Positions 45,867 to 54,721 of a stretch of 64,000 bases of DNA are shown here, piece after piece. Made by a program: the position numbers and the translations under genes. Numbering within the stretch: the first letter of the stretch is position 1; the number at the start of each line of letters is the position of its first letter. The notes under the pieces are model-generated. The model was not told the origin of the DNA. It was given only the letters and a program-made list of their open reading frames with translations, and did not search any database. The DNA comes from Phycisphaerales bacterium (GTDB lineage Bacteria > Planctomycetota > Phycisphaerae > Phycisphaerales > UBA1924): assembly GCA_013360695.1 (NCBI GenBank), contig JABWBC010000003.1, positions 1-64,000 of the forward strand, given 5' to 3'.

Positions 45867-48068
45867 GTGTCGAAGTTCGCCCGCCGCCCGGTTTTTTCCG
45901 TCCTGCCCTTCGTTCTTCTTTCTTTGGCCGGTCTGCCCGCCAGCGTCGCGCACGCTCAGGATGCGGCCGCGAGTGAGGCCCAACCGGCCGAGAAGGCGAC
46001 CCCCGTCGACCTCCTCAAGGATTTCATCTACTACACCCGCATCGACAATTACGAGGTCGCCGCGGGGTATCTGCGCCAGTTGAAGGACCTGAATCTGAAG
46101 CCGGTCGAGCTGGTACAGCTTGTCGAAGGCTCGGACCAGAAGGACCGCTTCGAGCAGACCGTTCCCCGGGCCATGCGAAAGGTGGAGCTGGAGGAGCTGG
46201 CGGGCTGGTTGTTCAAGACTTACGAGCAGGGCAAGCTCGAGCGGGCCCGTGACCCGGAGCAGATCAAGGCAAATATTGCGCTCTTGTCGGGCACCATCCG
46301 CGGACGCCTGCTGGGCAGCGAACGTCTGAAGATGGCGGGTGAATACGCCATGCCGCAGCTACTGGCGGCGTATCTCGATCGCAACAACCCGGCGCTTTCG
46401 AGCCAGGTTCGCCAGGTCATCGTGTCGCTGGGCTCCCACGCCGTGATTCCGCTGGTGACGGCCCTGCCGAAGGTCTCCGCCGAGCAGCAGGAATTGGTTG
46501 TAAATCTCGTTGCCGACGTTCCTTACGCAACGTCGATCCCGTTCCTTTCCGATCTGGCCGCGACCAGCGCGGTCCAGCCGGTGAAGGACGCCTGCCAGCG
46601 CGCGATCGAACGCCTGGGCGGCGCGCCCGCCGGCGCGGACGTCGCCGGGCTGTACCAGTCGCTGGCCGAGAGCTATTACCAGGAACGGAAAGAACTTACG
46701 AGCTTTGCGGGCGAGGATTTTCAGCTCCTTTGGTCGTTTGATCCCGGCACCGGGCTGCTCATGAGCGCGATCCGCACACCGGTGTATCACGAGGCGATGG
46801 CCATGCGACTGGCGACCCGATCGCTCGAGCTTCGGCCCGATAACCCCGATGCGCTCGCCTTGTGGGTTTCTTCGAACTTCTCGCGCGAGATCGACACGCC
46901 CGCCGGGTATGAGAACCCGACCTACGCCAAGGGGCGCCGCGACGCGATGTACTACGCCGTTGCTTCGGGCGCCGGGGTTGGTCAGCGAGTTCTCGGACGT
47001 GCAATTTCGACCAACGACACCCCGCTGGCCCGCCGGGCGATCGCGGCCATCGAGCAGACTGCGGGCGGAAGTTCGCTGTGGGCGGACATGGCCGGCCAGC
47101 GCCCGCTGCTTTCGGCGCTGACGTATCCGAATCGACGCGTCCAGTTTGACGCGGCCTTGGCCCTGGCGGCGGCCCAGCCCAACACCGCGTTCGACGGCTC
47201 GGAGCGGGTGGTTCCGATCCTGGCCGGCGCGATCCACGAGAGCGCCAACATGGTGGCGGCCGTGGTCGCCCCGGATAACGAGACGTACCAGGCCGTGCGC
47301 GGGATGCTGGAGCGGATGAAGTTCTCGGTCCTGGCGTATGGCAAGACGCTGGACGAGCTGGCGCCCGCGATCGCGGAATCGCCGAGCATTGATCTGGTGG
47401 TGGCGGCCAATCTCGCCGGCGACGCGACGCCCGCGTTCATCGATCAGGTCCGCGGCACGCCGCGTGTCTCGGCGGCCCCGATCATGGTGCTGACGCGCGC
47501 CGACGTGTATCAATCCCTGCGTCGTCGTTATGAGACCGACCAGACGGTGTCGGTGCGTCAGAGTGCGCTGGCCGAGGCGACGGTGGCCAAGGCGGTGCAG
47601 CAGCTCATCGATGACGCCTCGGGCGGCGCGCTCTCGACCGACGAAGCCTCTTCTTACGCGAAGCGCTCGCTGGCGGCGCTTCGGGACCTTGCGGTGTCCG
47701 GTAACTCGGTGCTGAACGTGTCGGAATCGACGACGGCGCTGATCGCGGCGCTGGGCGAGCGGAAGGGCGCGATGCGCCTGGATATCGCGGAGATCCTGGC
47801 CCGCATCGGCCAGGATCGCTCGCAGATCGCGCTGATGGACGCCGCCATGGCGTCTTCGGGCGCGGAGCGCGTCGCGCTCATGCACAAGGTGACGGCGTCG
47901 GCGCGGCGTTTCGGCTCGATGCTCCAGCCGCGGCACGTTGATCAGATTGCCGAGCTGGTCGCCAAGGGCCCGGACGCGGAGGCGAATGCGGCCGCGGCGC
48001 TCTTGGGCGCCCTTGGGATGAAGGACAACCGCGTGGTGCCGCTGATTCTTGAGCACGCGAAGAAGTAG
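45867..48068 (+). CDS. exported HEAT-like repeat protein with degenerate receiver-like domain
   Basis: 733 residues from GTG 45867 (AGGAG six bases upstream). A signal peptide ends near ASVAHAQ. HEAT-like helical repeats are visible (LLAAYLDRNNPALSSQVRQVIVSLGSHAVIPLVTAL). Residues about 462-580 look like a response-regulator receiver fold (AAVVAPDNETYQAVRGMLERMKFSVLAYG; APIMVLTRADV) in which the phospho-acceptor position reads LVVAANL, so it cannot be phosphorylated in the usual way. A signal peptide and a receiver-like fold are an odd pair. It stands ahead of the pseudopilin/secretin cluster and may be a structural partner. Confidence 0.7.
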   Translation: MSKFARRPVFSVLPFVLLSLAGLPASVAHAQDAAASEAQPAEKATPVDLLKDFIYYTRIDNYEVAAGYLRQLKDLNLKPVELVQLVEGSDQKDRFEQTVPRAMRKVELEELAGWLFKTYEQGKLERARDPEQIKANIALLSGTIRGRLLGSERLKMAGEYAMPQLLAAYLDRNNPALSSQVRQVIVSLGSHAVIPLVTALPKVSAEQQELVVNLVADVPYATSIPFLSDLAATSAVQPVKDACQRAIERLGGAPAGADVAGLYQSLAESYYQERKELTSFAGEDFQLLWSFDPGTGLLMSAIRTPVYHEAMAMRLATRSLELRPDNPDALALWVSSNFSREIDTPAGYENPTYAKGRRDAMYYAVASGAGVGQRVLGRAISTNDTPLARRAIAAIEQTAGGSSLWADMAGQRPLLSALTYPNRRVQFDAALALAAAQPNTAFDGSERVVPILAGAIHESANMVAAVVAPDNETYQAVRGMLERMKFSVLAYGKTLDELAPAIAESPSIDLVVAANLAGDATPAFIDQVRGTPRVSAAPIMVLTRADVYQSLRRRYETDQTVSVRQSALAEATVAKAVQQLIDDASGGALSTDEASSYAKRSLAALRDLAVSGNSVLNVSESTTALIAALGERKGAMRLDIAEILARIGQDRSQIALMDAAMASSGAERVALMHKVTASARRFGSMLQPRHVDQIAELVAKGPDAEANAAAALLGALGMKDNRVVPLILEHAKK

Positions 48069-48109
48069 GGAACGCCCCAAGCGACGAAACTCGGACCTGA
48101 AAAGGAATG

Positions 48110-48137
48110 AACCCGGGCTTATCGGCCCGGGTTTTTT
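48110..48137 (+). terminator. rho-independent terminator
   Basis: AACCCGGGC and GCCCGGGTT pair as a 9-bp stem around TTATCG, followed by TTTTTT. It separates the HEAT-like gene from the pseudopilin cluster. Confidence 0.85.
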
Positions 48138-48424
48138 CATTCTCGGGCGTGCCACGCGGAGCCCGGATCGAGGGTGGGGGCGTCGCCGTCGTTACAGAGC
48201 GCATGACCGGCGCGCCGCGGGGGCGAGCGGAGTGTGCGGTCGAAAGTGCGCCGTGGCTACGGCCGATGTCATGGGTGCTCGTGACGAGGTGTCACGAGAT
48301 TCCGTCGGGCGCCGCGAGCGTGCGATGGGGATTGAGGGTCGGTCGTGTGTCGCGATCGATCGTTCGGCTTGCGGACCAGTGGCCCGCGGCCCGGTCCGAA
48401 CGCCCGGAATGAGGAGTCTGCAGC

Positions 48425-48862
48425 ATGCGTACCCGCCGTTTGAGCAAGGCCTTCACGCTTGTCGAAATCCTGATCGTCGTCGTCATCCTCGGCATTCTCG
48501 CCGCGATCGTCGTGCCGCAGTTCACGAACGCGACGCAGGACGCCCAGGTGGGCAACCTGCGTGCCCAGATCAAGAGCATCCAGAACCAGCTCGAGCTGTA
48601 CCGGGCCCGCAACAACGCGTACCCGACGCTCGCGCAGCTCACGGCCGACTCGGCCAACGCCGACTTCGCCGACCTTGGCTGGGGCGCGATGATCGACGGG
48701 AACTACCTGAAGGCTCCCGCGAAGAACCCCTACAACGGCTCGTCCATCGTCGCCGCCGAGGCCACGGAAGGCAACGGCTGGCACTATGACGAGGATACCG
48801 GCGTGCTCGGCGCCTGCTACTACGACGAGACCACCGAGGCGATGACCCCCGGTACTCCGTAA
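48425..48862 (+). CDS. type II secretion pseudopilin, GspG-like (first copy)
   Basis: 145 residues. A type III signal peptide precedes FTLVEILIVVVILGILAAIVVPQF (10-33); cleavage would lie between Ala9 and Phe10, with Ala rather than Gly at -1. The rest has a GspG-like helical spine and a C-terminal NPYNGSS/WHYDEDTGV region. GspG is the major pseudopilin that drives type II secretion. A strong Shine-Dalgarno site, GAGGAG, precedes the ATG, and a hairpin follows the stop. It is probably the highly expressed member of the cluster. Confidence 0.88.
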   Translation: MRTRRLSKAFTLVEILIVVVILGILAAIVVPQFTNATQDAQVGNLRAQIKSIQNQLELYRARNNAYPTLAQLTADSANADFADLGWGAMIDGNYLKAPAKNPYNGSSIVAAEATEGNGWHYDEDTGVLGACYYDETTEAMTPGTP

Positions 48863-48888
48863 GCGTGTGCTGATCTGAGTTGAACCAG

Positions 48889-48918
48889 AACGGCCGGACC
48901 CCTGACCGGGCCCGGCCG
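48889..48918 (+). terminator. hairpin after the first pseudopilin gene
   Basis: ACGGCCGG and CCGGCCGT form a perfect 8-bp stem around a 14-base loop, followed by CTTTGTT. It could be a partial terminator that sets the ratio of major pseudopilin to downstream genes. Confidence 0.6.
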
Positions 48919-48966
48919 TCTTTGTTATCCGGGCTTGAGTGGTGATTCCCGACGGGAGCGACGCGA

Positions 48967-49386
48967 ATGCAGCTACGGCGCGCCTTCACGCTGGTTGAGA
49001 TTCTGATCGTGGTGGTGATCCTGGGCATCCTGGCATCGCTGGTGGTGCCGAAGTTCAGCAACGCGGTGCAGGAGAGCTCGGAGACCGCGACGCTGGACCA
49101 GCTCGACAAGGTCCGTCGGGCGCTGGCGGTGTATTTCGTGCAGAATCAGAGCGCGTATCCGGCCATCACTGAGGGCGAGGGGACGTGGGCGGAACTGCTC
49201 CCCAACTACATGCGGACGCCGCCGGTCAACGCCTGGGTGAGGCCCGAGAACGCGAAGAAGATCGTGATCGGGGATCACGCCGACGATGCGTGGCAGGGCG
49301 ACTACGCGTGGATCTACAACCCGGAGAACGGGCAGGTCTACGCCGGCGGCTTCAGCGCCCAGGACCAGCCATTCCCGCGCGAGTGA
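48967..49386 (+). CDS. type II secretion pseudopilin, GspG-like (second copy)
   Basis: 139 residues, MQLRRAFTLVEILIVVVILG, with the predicted cleavage between Ala6 and Phe7. It is clearly paralogous to the upstream gene but has a different C-terminal half (TPPVNAWVRPENAKKIVIGDHADDAW) and no NPYNGSS motif. It may be a minor pseudopilin or a tip subunit. The downstream neighbours follow with short gaps, so they form an operon. Confidence 0.85.
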   Translation: MQLRRAFTLVEILIVVVILGILASLVVPKFSNAVQESSETATLDQLDKVRRALAVYFVQNQSAYPAITEGEGTWAELLPNYMRTPPVNAWVRPENAKKIVIGDHADDAWQGDYAWIYNPENGQVYAGGFSAQDQPFPRE

Positions 49387-49443
49387 CCCTTACTTTGGCG
49401 AGTTCTCCTGATCGCGGGCCCGCGAACGCCCGATGAGCCACTC

Positions 49444-49785
49444 ATGGAATCCAACACACCCACCCCGCGCTCGCGCCATGCATATCACAACCTGATGCTC
49501 ACGCTCCTGGTCGCCGGCGTCGGCGTGCTGATCCTTGATCGCGCGCCCTCGGAGCCGCGGCTTTTGGACGTGTCGAGCGCGATGGCGCAGCCGCCGGAAG
49601 AAGAGAGCGTGGAGTCGACGGGCGGGCGTGTGAACCCCGCGGACCAGCGCAAGCAGATCATCGCGGAGCTGAAGACGCTGAACACGAAGGTGTCTCAGCT
49701 CGAAGCGACGCTGAAGAAGGGCATCAAGATCACCGAGATGCCCAAGCAGAAGGACGCGGCCGACGCGCCCACCAAGGCAAACTGA
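49444..49785 (+). CDS. single-pass membrane protein with coiled coil
   Basis: 113 residues. There is one membrane segment at about 16-33 (NLMLTLLVAGVGVLILD) and, beyond it, a probable coiled coil (KQIIAELKTLNTKVSQLEATLKKG). The C-terminal half is Lys-rich. The topology recalls the short assembly proteins of type II secretion systems (PilN/PilO or GspM-like), but the similarity is only topological. It lies between two pseudopilin genes. Confidence 0.6.
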   Translation: MESNTPTPRSRHAYHNLMLTLLVAGVGVLILDRAPSEPRLLDVSSAMAQPPEEESVESTGGRVNPADQRKQIIAELKTLNTKVSQLEATLKKGIKITEMPKQKDAADAPTKAN

Positions 49786-49804
49786 GCCGGAAGGGGAGGG
49801 AGAC

Positions 49805-50314
49805 ATGCGTCGTCCGTCGGCGCGTGCGTACACGCTGATCGAGCTCCTGATCGTGATCCTCGTCCTGGGGATCGCGGCGGCGCTGATCGTTCCGTCCATG
49901 GGCGGCACGGGTTCGCTGCGCGTGCAGGCGGCGGTCCGAACGATCGTGGCGGACCTGACCGAGGCGCAGTCCGACGCGCTGGCGTTCCAGAAGGGGCGCG
50001 CGGTCGTGTTCGACGCCGACACCAACAGTTATTCGATCGTCGACGTCAACAGCGCGGAGCTGGACGTCGAGAACGACCTGATCCGCCGGACCGTCATCCA
50101 GGGCGCGGAGTTCGGCGACGCGCGGATCACCAGCGTCGACTGCGACGACGATACCACGCTGGTCTTTGACGAGATGGGATCGCCCGTGCAAGAGCCGATG
50201 GGCAGCGACCCGGCGGCGAACGGCACGATCGTCGTCTCGGGCTCGGGCCAGGAGTTCACCATCACCATCGAGGCCTACACCGGGCGCATCACCGTCGCCC
50301 GCACCGGAGGCTGA
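49805..50314 (+). CDS. type II secretion pseudopilin, GspH-like
   Basis: 169 residues. The signal RPSARAYTLIELLIVILVLGIAAALIVP carries Tyr at the mature +1 position and Ala at -1. AAVRTIVADLTEAQSDALAFQKGRAVVFD and the C-terminal beta-rich half (SGQEFTITIEAYTGRITVAR) match the GspH/FimT fold. GspH is a minor pseudopilin near the tip. AGGGAGGG precedes the ATG at 49805. Confidence 0.85.
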   Translation: MRRPSARAYTLIELLIVILVLGIAAALIVPSMGGTGSLRVQAAVRTIVADLTEAQSDALAFQKGRAVVFDADTNSYSIVDVNSAELDVENDLIRRTVIQGAEFGDARITSVDCDDDTTLVFDEMGSPVQEPMGSDPAANGTIVVSGSGQEFTITIEAYTGRITVARTGG

Positions 50315-50320
50315 GCACGC

Positions 50321-50596
50321 GTGCGAGAGTCACGGTCCAAGAACCAACCAGCGCGTGTCCGGCCGTTCGCGGCCGTGCTCGGCATGTGTGCCCTGGCCGC
50401 CACGCTCTTGCTGTGGACCAAACTGCGCTTGGTGAACGGGATCCCGCGGACGGCGGTGGCCGAGCCGATGCCCGAGATGGTGGATTCCACGCCGGCGAGT
50501 CCGAACGCTGAGCGTCCCTCGCTCCCCAAGGGCGATGCTCCGCCGGGGCCCAACGAGGACTGGTCGGAGCGCGACCGCATCCCTCCGTTTGAATAA
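50321..50596 (+). CDS. small single-pass membrane protein
   Basis: 91 residues. One membrane segment lies at about 18-36 (FAAVLGMCALAATLLLWTKL), followed by a Pro-rich outer tail that ends in DRIPPFE. No recognised family. It starts 6 bp after the GspH-like stop, so it is co-transcribed and may be an assembly component. Confidence 0.55.
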   Translation: MRESRSKNQPARVRPFAAVLGMCALAATLLLWTKLRLVNGIPRTAVAEPMPEMVDSTPASPNAERPSLPKGDAPPGPNEDWSERDRIPPFE

Positions 50597-50979
50597 CCGA
50601 ACGCCTGCGCCCACATGCCACGCTTTGCGTCGGTCGTCCTATGGGGCGGCGCGCGGCCACGTTGTCGTCGCGCGTTGAGCGTACGCCGCGCGAATCTCTG
50701 CCGCGACAGGCGCGGTGCTTCACATCGCGCGCTCATCCGTTCGCGCAAACTCTGCTTCACGACGTGCTTTCCCAAGCCGCACAGTCGCGCTGTGCGTTCG
50801 AGACCGACCACGCGAAGGAGCGAAAAGCGATTGTTCGCCAAGCACGCGTGACAACAGGCCGAAAACGAAGCTGCTCCGTGGGCGGATTCCGTCCATGCAC
50901 CGTCGCCCAACTCCGGGCGAGCCGGCGGAAAGGCCGCCGATCGGGAACCATCCACGGGCAGACAAGAGGAAGACTCGTC
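50597..50979. other. upstream region of the secretin gene
   Basis: 383 bp. The frame of the secretin gene stays open back to 50641, but codon use and hydrophobicity do not suggest a longer protein, and AAGAGGAAG lies just before the ATG at 50980. No terminator or clear promoter was found. Confidence 0.5.
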
Positions 50980-53900
50980 ATGCGGCACCAGCCCACCGAT
51001 CGGCGTGAAGTCAGCGGCCGTTCCAACCGTCAGGCGACCTGGTCGGCGGTCGCGACCGTCATGATCGCCGGCACGAGCGTGGCCCTCGCGCAGTCCGCGA
51101 CGCCCGCCCAGCCCCCGGTCAACACCGGCCTCTCCAATCTTCCCATGCTCCCGCCCACGCCCAAGCAGGCGACCGGCGGCGGCGCGAGCCAGAACCGGAA
51201 CTTCACGCCGCCCACGCCGAGCGAGCCGCCCGCGGGCGAGCCCATGTATGACGCCCAGGCCGCCGGCGAGCCCGGCAATGAGCCGGCGCCCGGTGACGTG
51301 AAGGTCGACGATAACCTGATCGTGGACCTGCATCTCAACAACGAGGACCTCTCCAAAGTGCTCGAGATGCTCTCCATCCAGAGCCAGCGCAACATCGTCG
51401 CCTCGGGCGGCATCAGCAACGCCAAGGTCTCCGCCAACCTGTACGGCGTGACCTTCTACGAGGCCCTTGACGCCATCCTGCACCCGAACGGCTACGGCTA
51501 CATCGACCGCGGGAACATGATCTACGTCCACACGCTCGAAGAGCTGAAGCAGATCGAGCAGGCCTCGCGCGTCCGCGTCTCCAAGCTCGTCACACTGAGT
51601 TATCTCAACGCCATCGACGCCGCCGAGTTCGTCAAGCCCCTGCTCTCCGAGGGCGGCTCGATCAAGACGCCCGGCAAGACCAAGGACTTCTCGATCCCCG
51701 GCGAGACGCCGACCGGTGCTGACGAATACGCCCTGGACGCGACCCTGGTCGTGTACGACTACGAGGAAAACGTCGCCGAGATCGAGAAACTCTTAAAGGG
51801 CCTGGACACCAAGCCCGCCCAGGTGCTGGTCGAGGCGACGATCGTGCAGACCGCGCTCAACGAGAACAACGCCTTCGGCGTCGACTTCTCGCTCATCGCC
51901 GACATGAACTTCGCCGACTTCTCGGGCATTGGCGGCCCGCTCAAGGCCGTTGATTCCATGATCTCCGGCAAGGGCGGCCAGCTCACCGGCGGCAGCAGCG
52001 TCCCGCTGCAGGTGCCCGCCGACGACGAGGGTCGCGGCCTGGTCAGCACGCCCGGCAACACCGCCGGCCCCGGCACGCTGAAGCTCGGCATCGTCGATAA
52101 GGACGTCGCCGTCTTTGTCAAGATGCTGGACGAAGTCTCGGACACGACCATCCTCTCGAATCCGAAGATCTTGGCCGTCAACCGCCAGCCCTCGCGGGTC
52201 CTGGTCGGCCGCAAGGTCGGTTATCTGAGCACGACCTCGACGGACACGACCACGACGCAGACGGTCGAGTTCCTCGACACCGGCACCCAGCTCTACTTCC
52301 GTCCCTTCGTGTCGCTCAACGACAACATGATCCGAATGGAGCTCAAGCCGCAGGTCTCGGAAGCGGTTATCCGCGACGCGACCGACGTCACCGGCGCCGC
52401 CGTCACAATTCCCGATGAGATCACCAACGAACTGGTGACAAACGTGATGGTGAAGGACGGCCAGACGATCGTACTGGGCGGTCTGTTCCGCGAATCGACC
52501 CAGTCGAGCCGCAAGCAGGTCCCCTTCCTGGGCGACATTCCGCTGATCGGCACCGCATTCCGGGGGCACGAGGATGAGGTGCAGCGCTCCGAGATCATCT
52601 TCCTCATCACGCCCTCGATCGTGAAGGATGAACTCCTGGACAGGCACGGCAAGGCGGCCAAGGACTACATCGACCACGCCCGCACCGGCTCGCGCGAGGG
52701 GCTGCTCCCTTGGAGTCGCGACAAGATGACGGGCATGAAGCTCATCGAGGCCCAGAAGCTGGCCGCGGCGGGCGACACGGAGAAGGCGCGCTGGAAGCTG
52801 CAGCAGTCGCTGTCGCTCAACCAGAACCAGCCCGATGCGATCGGACTTCTCAAGGAACTGGGCGGCGACGTGACGACGTGGTCGAGCCGCAGCCTGATGG
52901 AAGACATCATCAATAACGAGGTGAAGACCGAGCTGAAGACCTCGAAGTTCGAGTACGACCCGAATCACTGGCCGACGCCCGAGAATCACAACGGAAGCCA
53001 CGGGGTGAACCACAGCGCCTATCAGGGCGAGCCGGTTCCGCCTCAGACCAACGCGACGGATGACAGCGCGAGCGTGACCTTCACGCCGGGCGACGCCCCG
53101 TCGAGCCAGCCGACGACCGAACCCGCCGTCGATCTCGTGCCGACCACCACGGATGGCACTGACCCGAACACGGACGGCTTTGCGACGCCGGATTCGAGCA
53201 TCCAGCCCAACACCGGCAGCCAGACCGAGCCGACGCCGACCGATGCGAACTTCGATAACTCGACGCAGCCCCAGGCCGATCCCCAGACTGAGCCAACGCC
53301 CGAGCCGACGCCCGCGAGCAACGAGTTCGTGCCGCCCACCCCGAATGAGACCCCGAGCGACACGACCAACCAGACCACTCCCGCGACACCGGAGAGCGAC
53401 ACAACCGATCAGGGTGTGAACACGACGGGCAGCAGCACGTCCTATGACTCGGGCTCGATCGCCGGCTCGACGACCCCGGAAACCGCCACCAACTCGCACA
53501 CCGACACCACGACTTCAACCAACACGACCAACACGACCGACTCTGGCGCGACCACGAACACCGATACGGCCATCGCCGGCACGCAGGCCGAACGCCAGGT
53601 TGCCCCCACGGATGCTTCCAATACCAACACCGCCACCAGCGTCGCCGAATCCAGCACGACCAGCTTCACGCCGGTGAACACCGATTCCGGTGCGACCCCG
53701 ACCCCCGACCAGGCCCCCGACCCGACTCCCGGCCAGACCTCCGACGCCGCGTCGAACGCGACACCATCGAGCACCGACTCGTCGCCCGCCAACACAACCG
53801 AATCCAGCCCGACCTCAAACACCACCAACTCGACCACCGCGCCGACGAACAACACGAACAACACCGACACCACGGGCGCCTCGTCGCCGACGGAGAGCGC

Positions 53901-54681
53901 CGCGACCGAGCCGACCGCCAACTCCACGACCCCGTCTTCCGATGCCGCGGGCACCATGCCGACCGAAGCGTCGAACAGCACCAACCCGTCGAACACCGAC
54001 GCCACCACCGATAACACGAACACGAACACGACCACGAGCGCGAGCACCGACACAACCCCGACCGACTACGCCAACCAGCCCAATTCCGGCTTCGAGGCCA
54101 GCGAGTCCACCACCAGCCAAACGGCCAACGCCTCGACCGCCGGCGCCACGAATGAAGCGTCCGCTGGCGTCGTCCACGGCGAGAAGTCCAACCTTGACCT
54201 CCTGACCAACGCCATCAACACCCAGGGCGGCAATCAGGCGAGCACCTCGGAAAACGCCGAGAACTCGCCAATGTCAGAGAACTCGTCGTCCCAGAACGCC
54301 GACAACAACACCGCGGCCGGCTCGGCGTCGGACGCCCAGTCCACGTCCCAGACCCAGAGCCAGACCACGAGCAAAGCCTCCGCCGCTTCCAAGTCCAAGA
54401 GCAAGACCGGCAAGGAAGCGACCACCAAGGAACTGAAGCCCGGCAAGTCCGACGCCGCGACGAGCAAGACCACCGCGAACTCCAAGACCGCCAAGGCCAA
54501 CACCAAGGCGAACACCAAGGACAGCAAGGCCGCCAAGACCAAGGCCGCGCAGGAAGCCAAGAAGAAGAAGTCCAGCTGGGGCATCTTCGACTTCCTCCGT
54601 CCCAGCGATGACGACGAGAAGCCCGAGACAACCGTGACCAAGGGGCAGGACGACACGGGCCCGCCCGGTGAACAGAAATAG
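50980..54681 (+). CDS. secretin (GspD/PilQ-like) with long Thr/Asn/Ser-rich tail
   Basis: 1233 residues. Signal peptide (TVMIAGTSVALAQ), STN-like domain (VDLHLNNEDLSKVLEML, about 115-190), Secretin_N region, then the secretin barrel domain (about 281-555): VLVEATIVQTALNENNAFGV and VKDGQTIVLGGLFRE. A TPR-like helix pair follows (AQKLAAAGDTEKARWKLQ). From about residue 685 to 1125 the protein is low complexity, rich in Thr, Ser, Asn, Pro and Asp, and then Lys/Ala-rich (about 1125-1195). Secretins form the outer-membrane channel. A tail of about 550 residues is very long. Confidence 0.9.
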   Translation: MRHQPTDRREVSGRSNRQATWSAVATVMIAGTSVALAQSATPAQPPVNTGLSNLPMLPPTPKQATGGGASQNRNFTPPTPSEPPAGEPMYDAQAAGEPGNEPAPGDVKVDDNLIVDLHLNNEDLSKVLEMLSIQSQRNIVASGGISNAKVSANLYGVTFYEALDAILHPNGYGYIDRGNMIYVHTLEELKQIEQASRVRVSKLVTLSYLNAIDAAEFVKPLLSEGGSIKTPGKTKDFSIPGETPTGADEYALDATLVVYDYEENVAEIEKLLKGLDTKPAQVLVEATIVQTALNENNAFGVDFSLIADMNFADFSGIGGPLKAVDSMISGKGGQLTGGSSVPLQVPADDEGRGLVSTPGNTAGPGTLKLGIVDKDVAVFVKMLDEVSDTTILSNPKILAVNRQPSRVLVGRKVGYLSTTSTDTTTTQTVEFLDTGTQLYFRPFVSLNDNMIRMELKPQVSEAVIRDATDVTGAAVTIPDEITNELVTNVMVKDGQTIVLGGLFRESTQSSRKQVPFLGDIPLIGTAFRGHEDEVQRSEIIFLITPSIVKDELLDRHGKAAKDYIDHARTGSREGLLPWSRDKMTGMKLIEAQKLAAAGDTEKARWKLQQSLSLNQNQPDAIGLLKELGGDVTTWSSRSLMEDIINNEVKTELKTSKFEYDPNHWPTPENHNGSHGVNHSAYQGEPVPPQTNATDDSASVTFTPGDAPSSQPTTEPAVDLVPTTTDGTDPNTDGFATPDSSIQPNTGSQTEPTPTDANFDNSTQPQADPQTEPTPEPTPASNEFVPPTPNETPSDTTNQTTPATPESDTTDQGVNTTGSSTSYDSGSIAGSTTPETATNSHTDTTTSTNTTNTTDSGATTNTDTAIAGTQAERQVAPTDASNTNTATSVAESSTTSFTPVNTDSGATPTPDQAPDPTPGQTSDAASNATPSSTDSSPANTTESSPTSNTTNSTTAPTNNTNNTDTTGASSPTESAATEPTANSTTPSSDAAGTMPTEASNSTNPSNTDATTDNTNTNTTTSASTDTTPTDYANQPNSGFEASESTTSQTANASTAGATNEASAGVVHGEKSNLDLLTNAINTQGGNQASTSENAENSPMSENSSSQNADNNTAAGSASDAQSTSQTQSQTTSKASAASKSKSKTGKEATTKELKPGKSDAATSKTTANSKTAKANTKANTKDSKAAKTKAAQEAKKKKSSWGIFDFLRPSDDDEKPETTVTKGQDDTGPPGEQK

Positions 54682-54721
54682 AGCCCGCGACGATGGAGCG
54701 CGGGCGCCAGGAGAACCGACC

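Noticed and set aside
48110-48137. Attenuator for the pseudopilin gene
   Set aside because: It is a standard terminator 290 bp before the gene, with no alternative pairing partner seen.
53000-54400. Minus-strand Val/Ser-rich frames opposite the secretin tail
   Set aside because: They are the complement of ACC/ACG/AAC-rich codons and have no independent signals.
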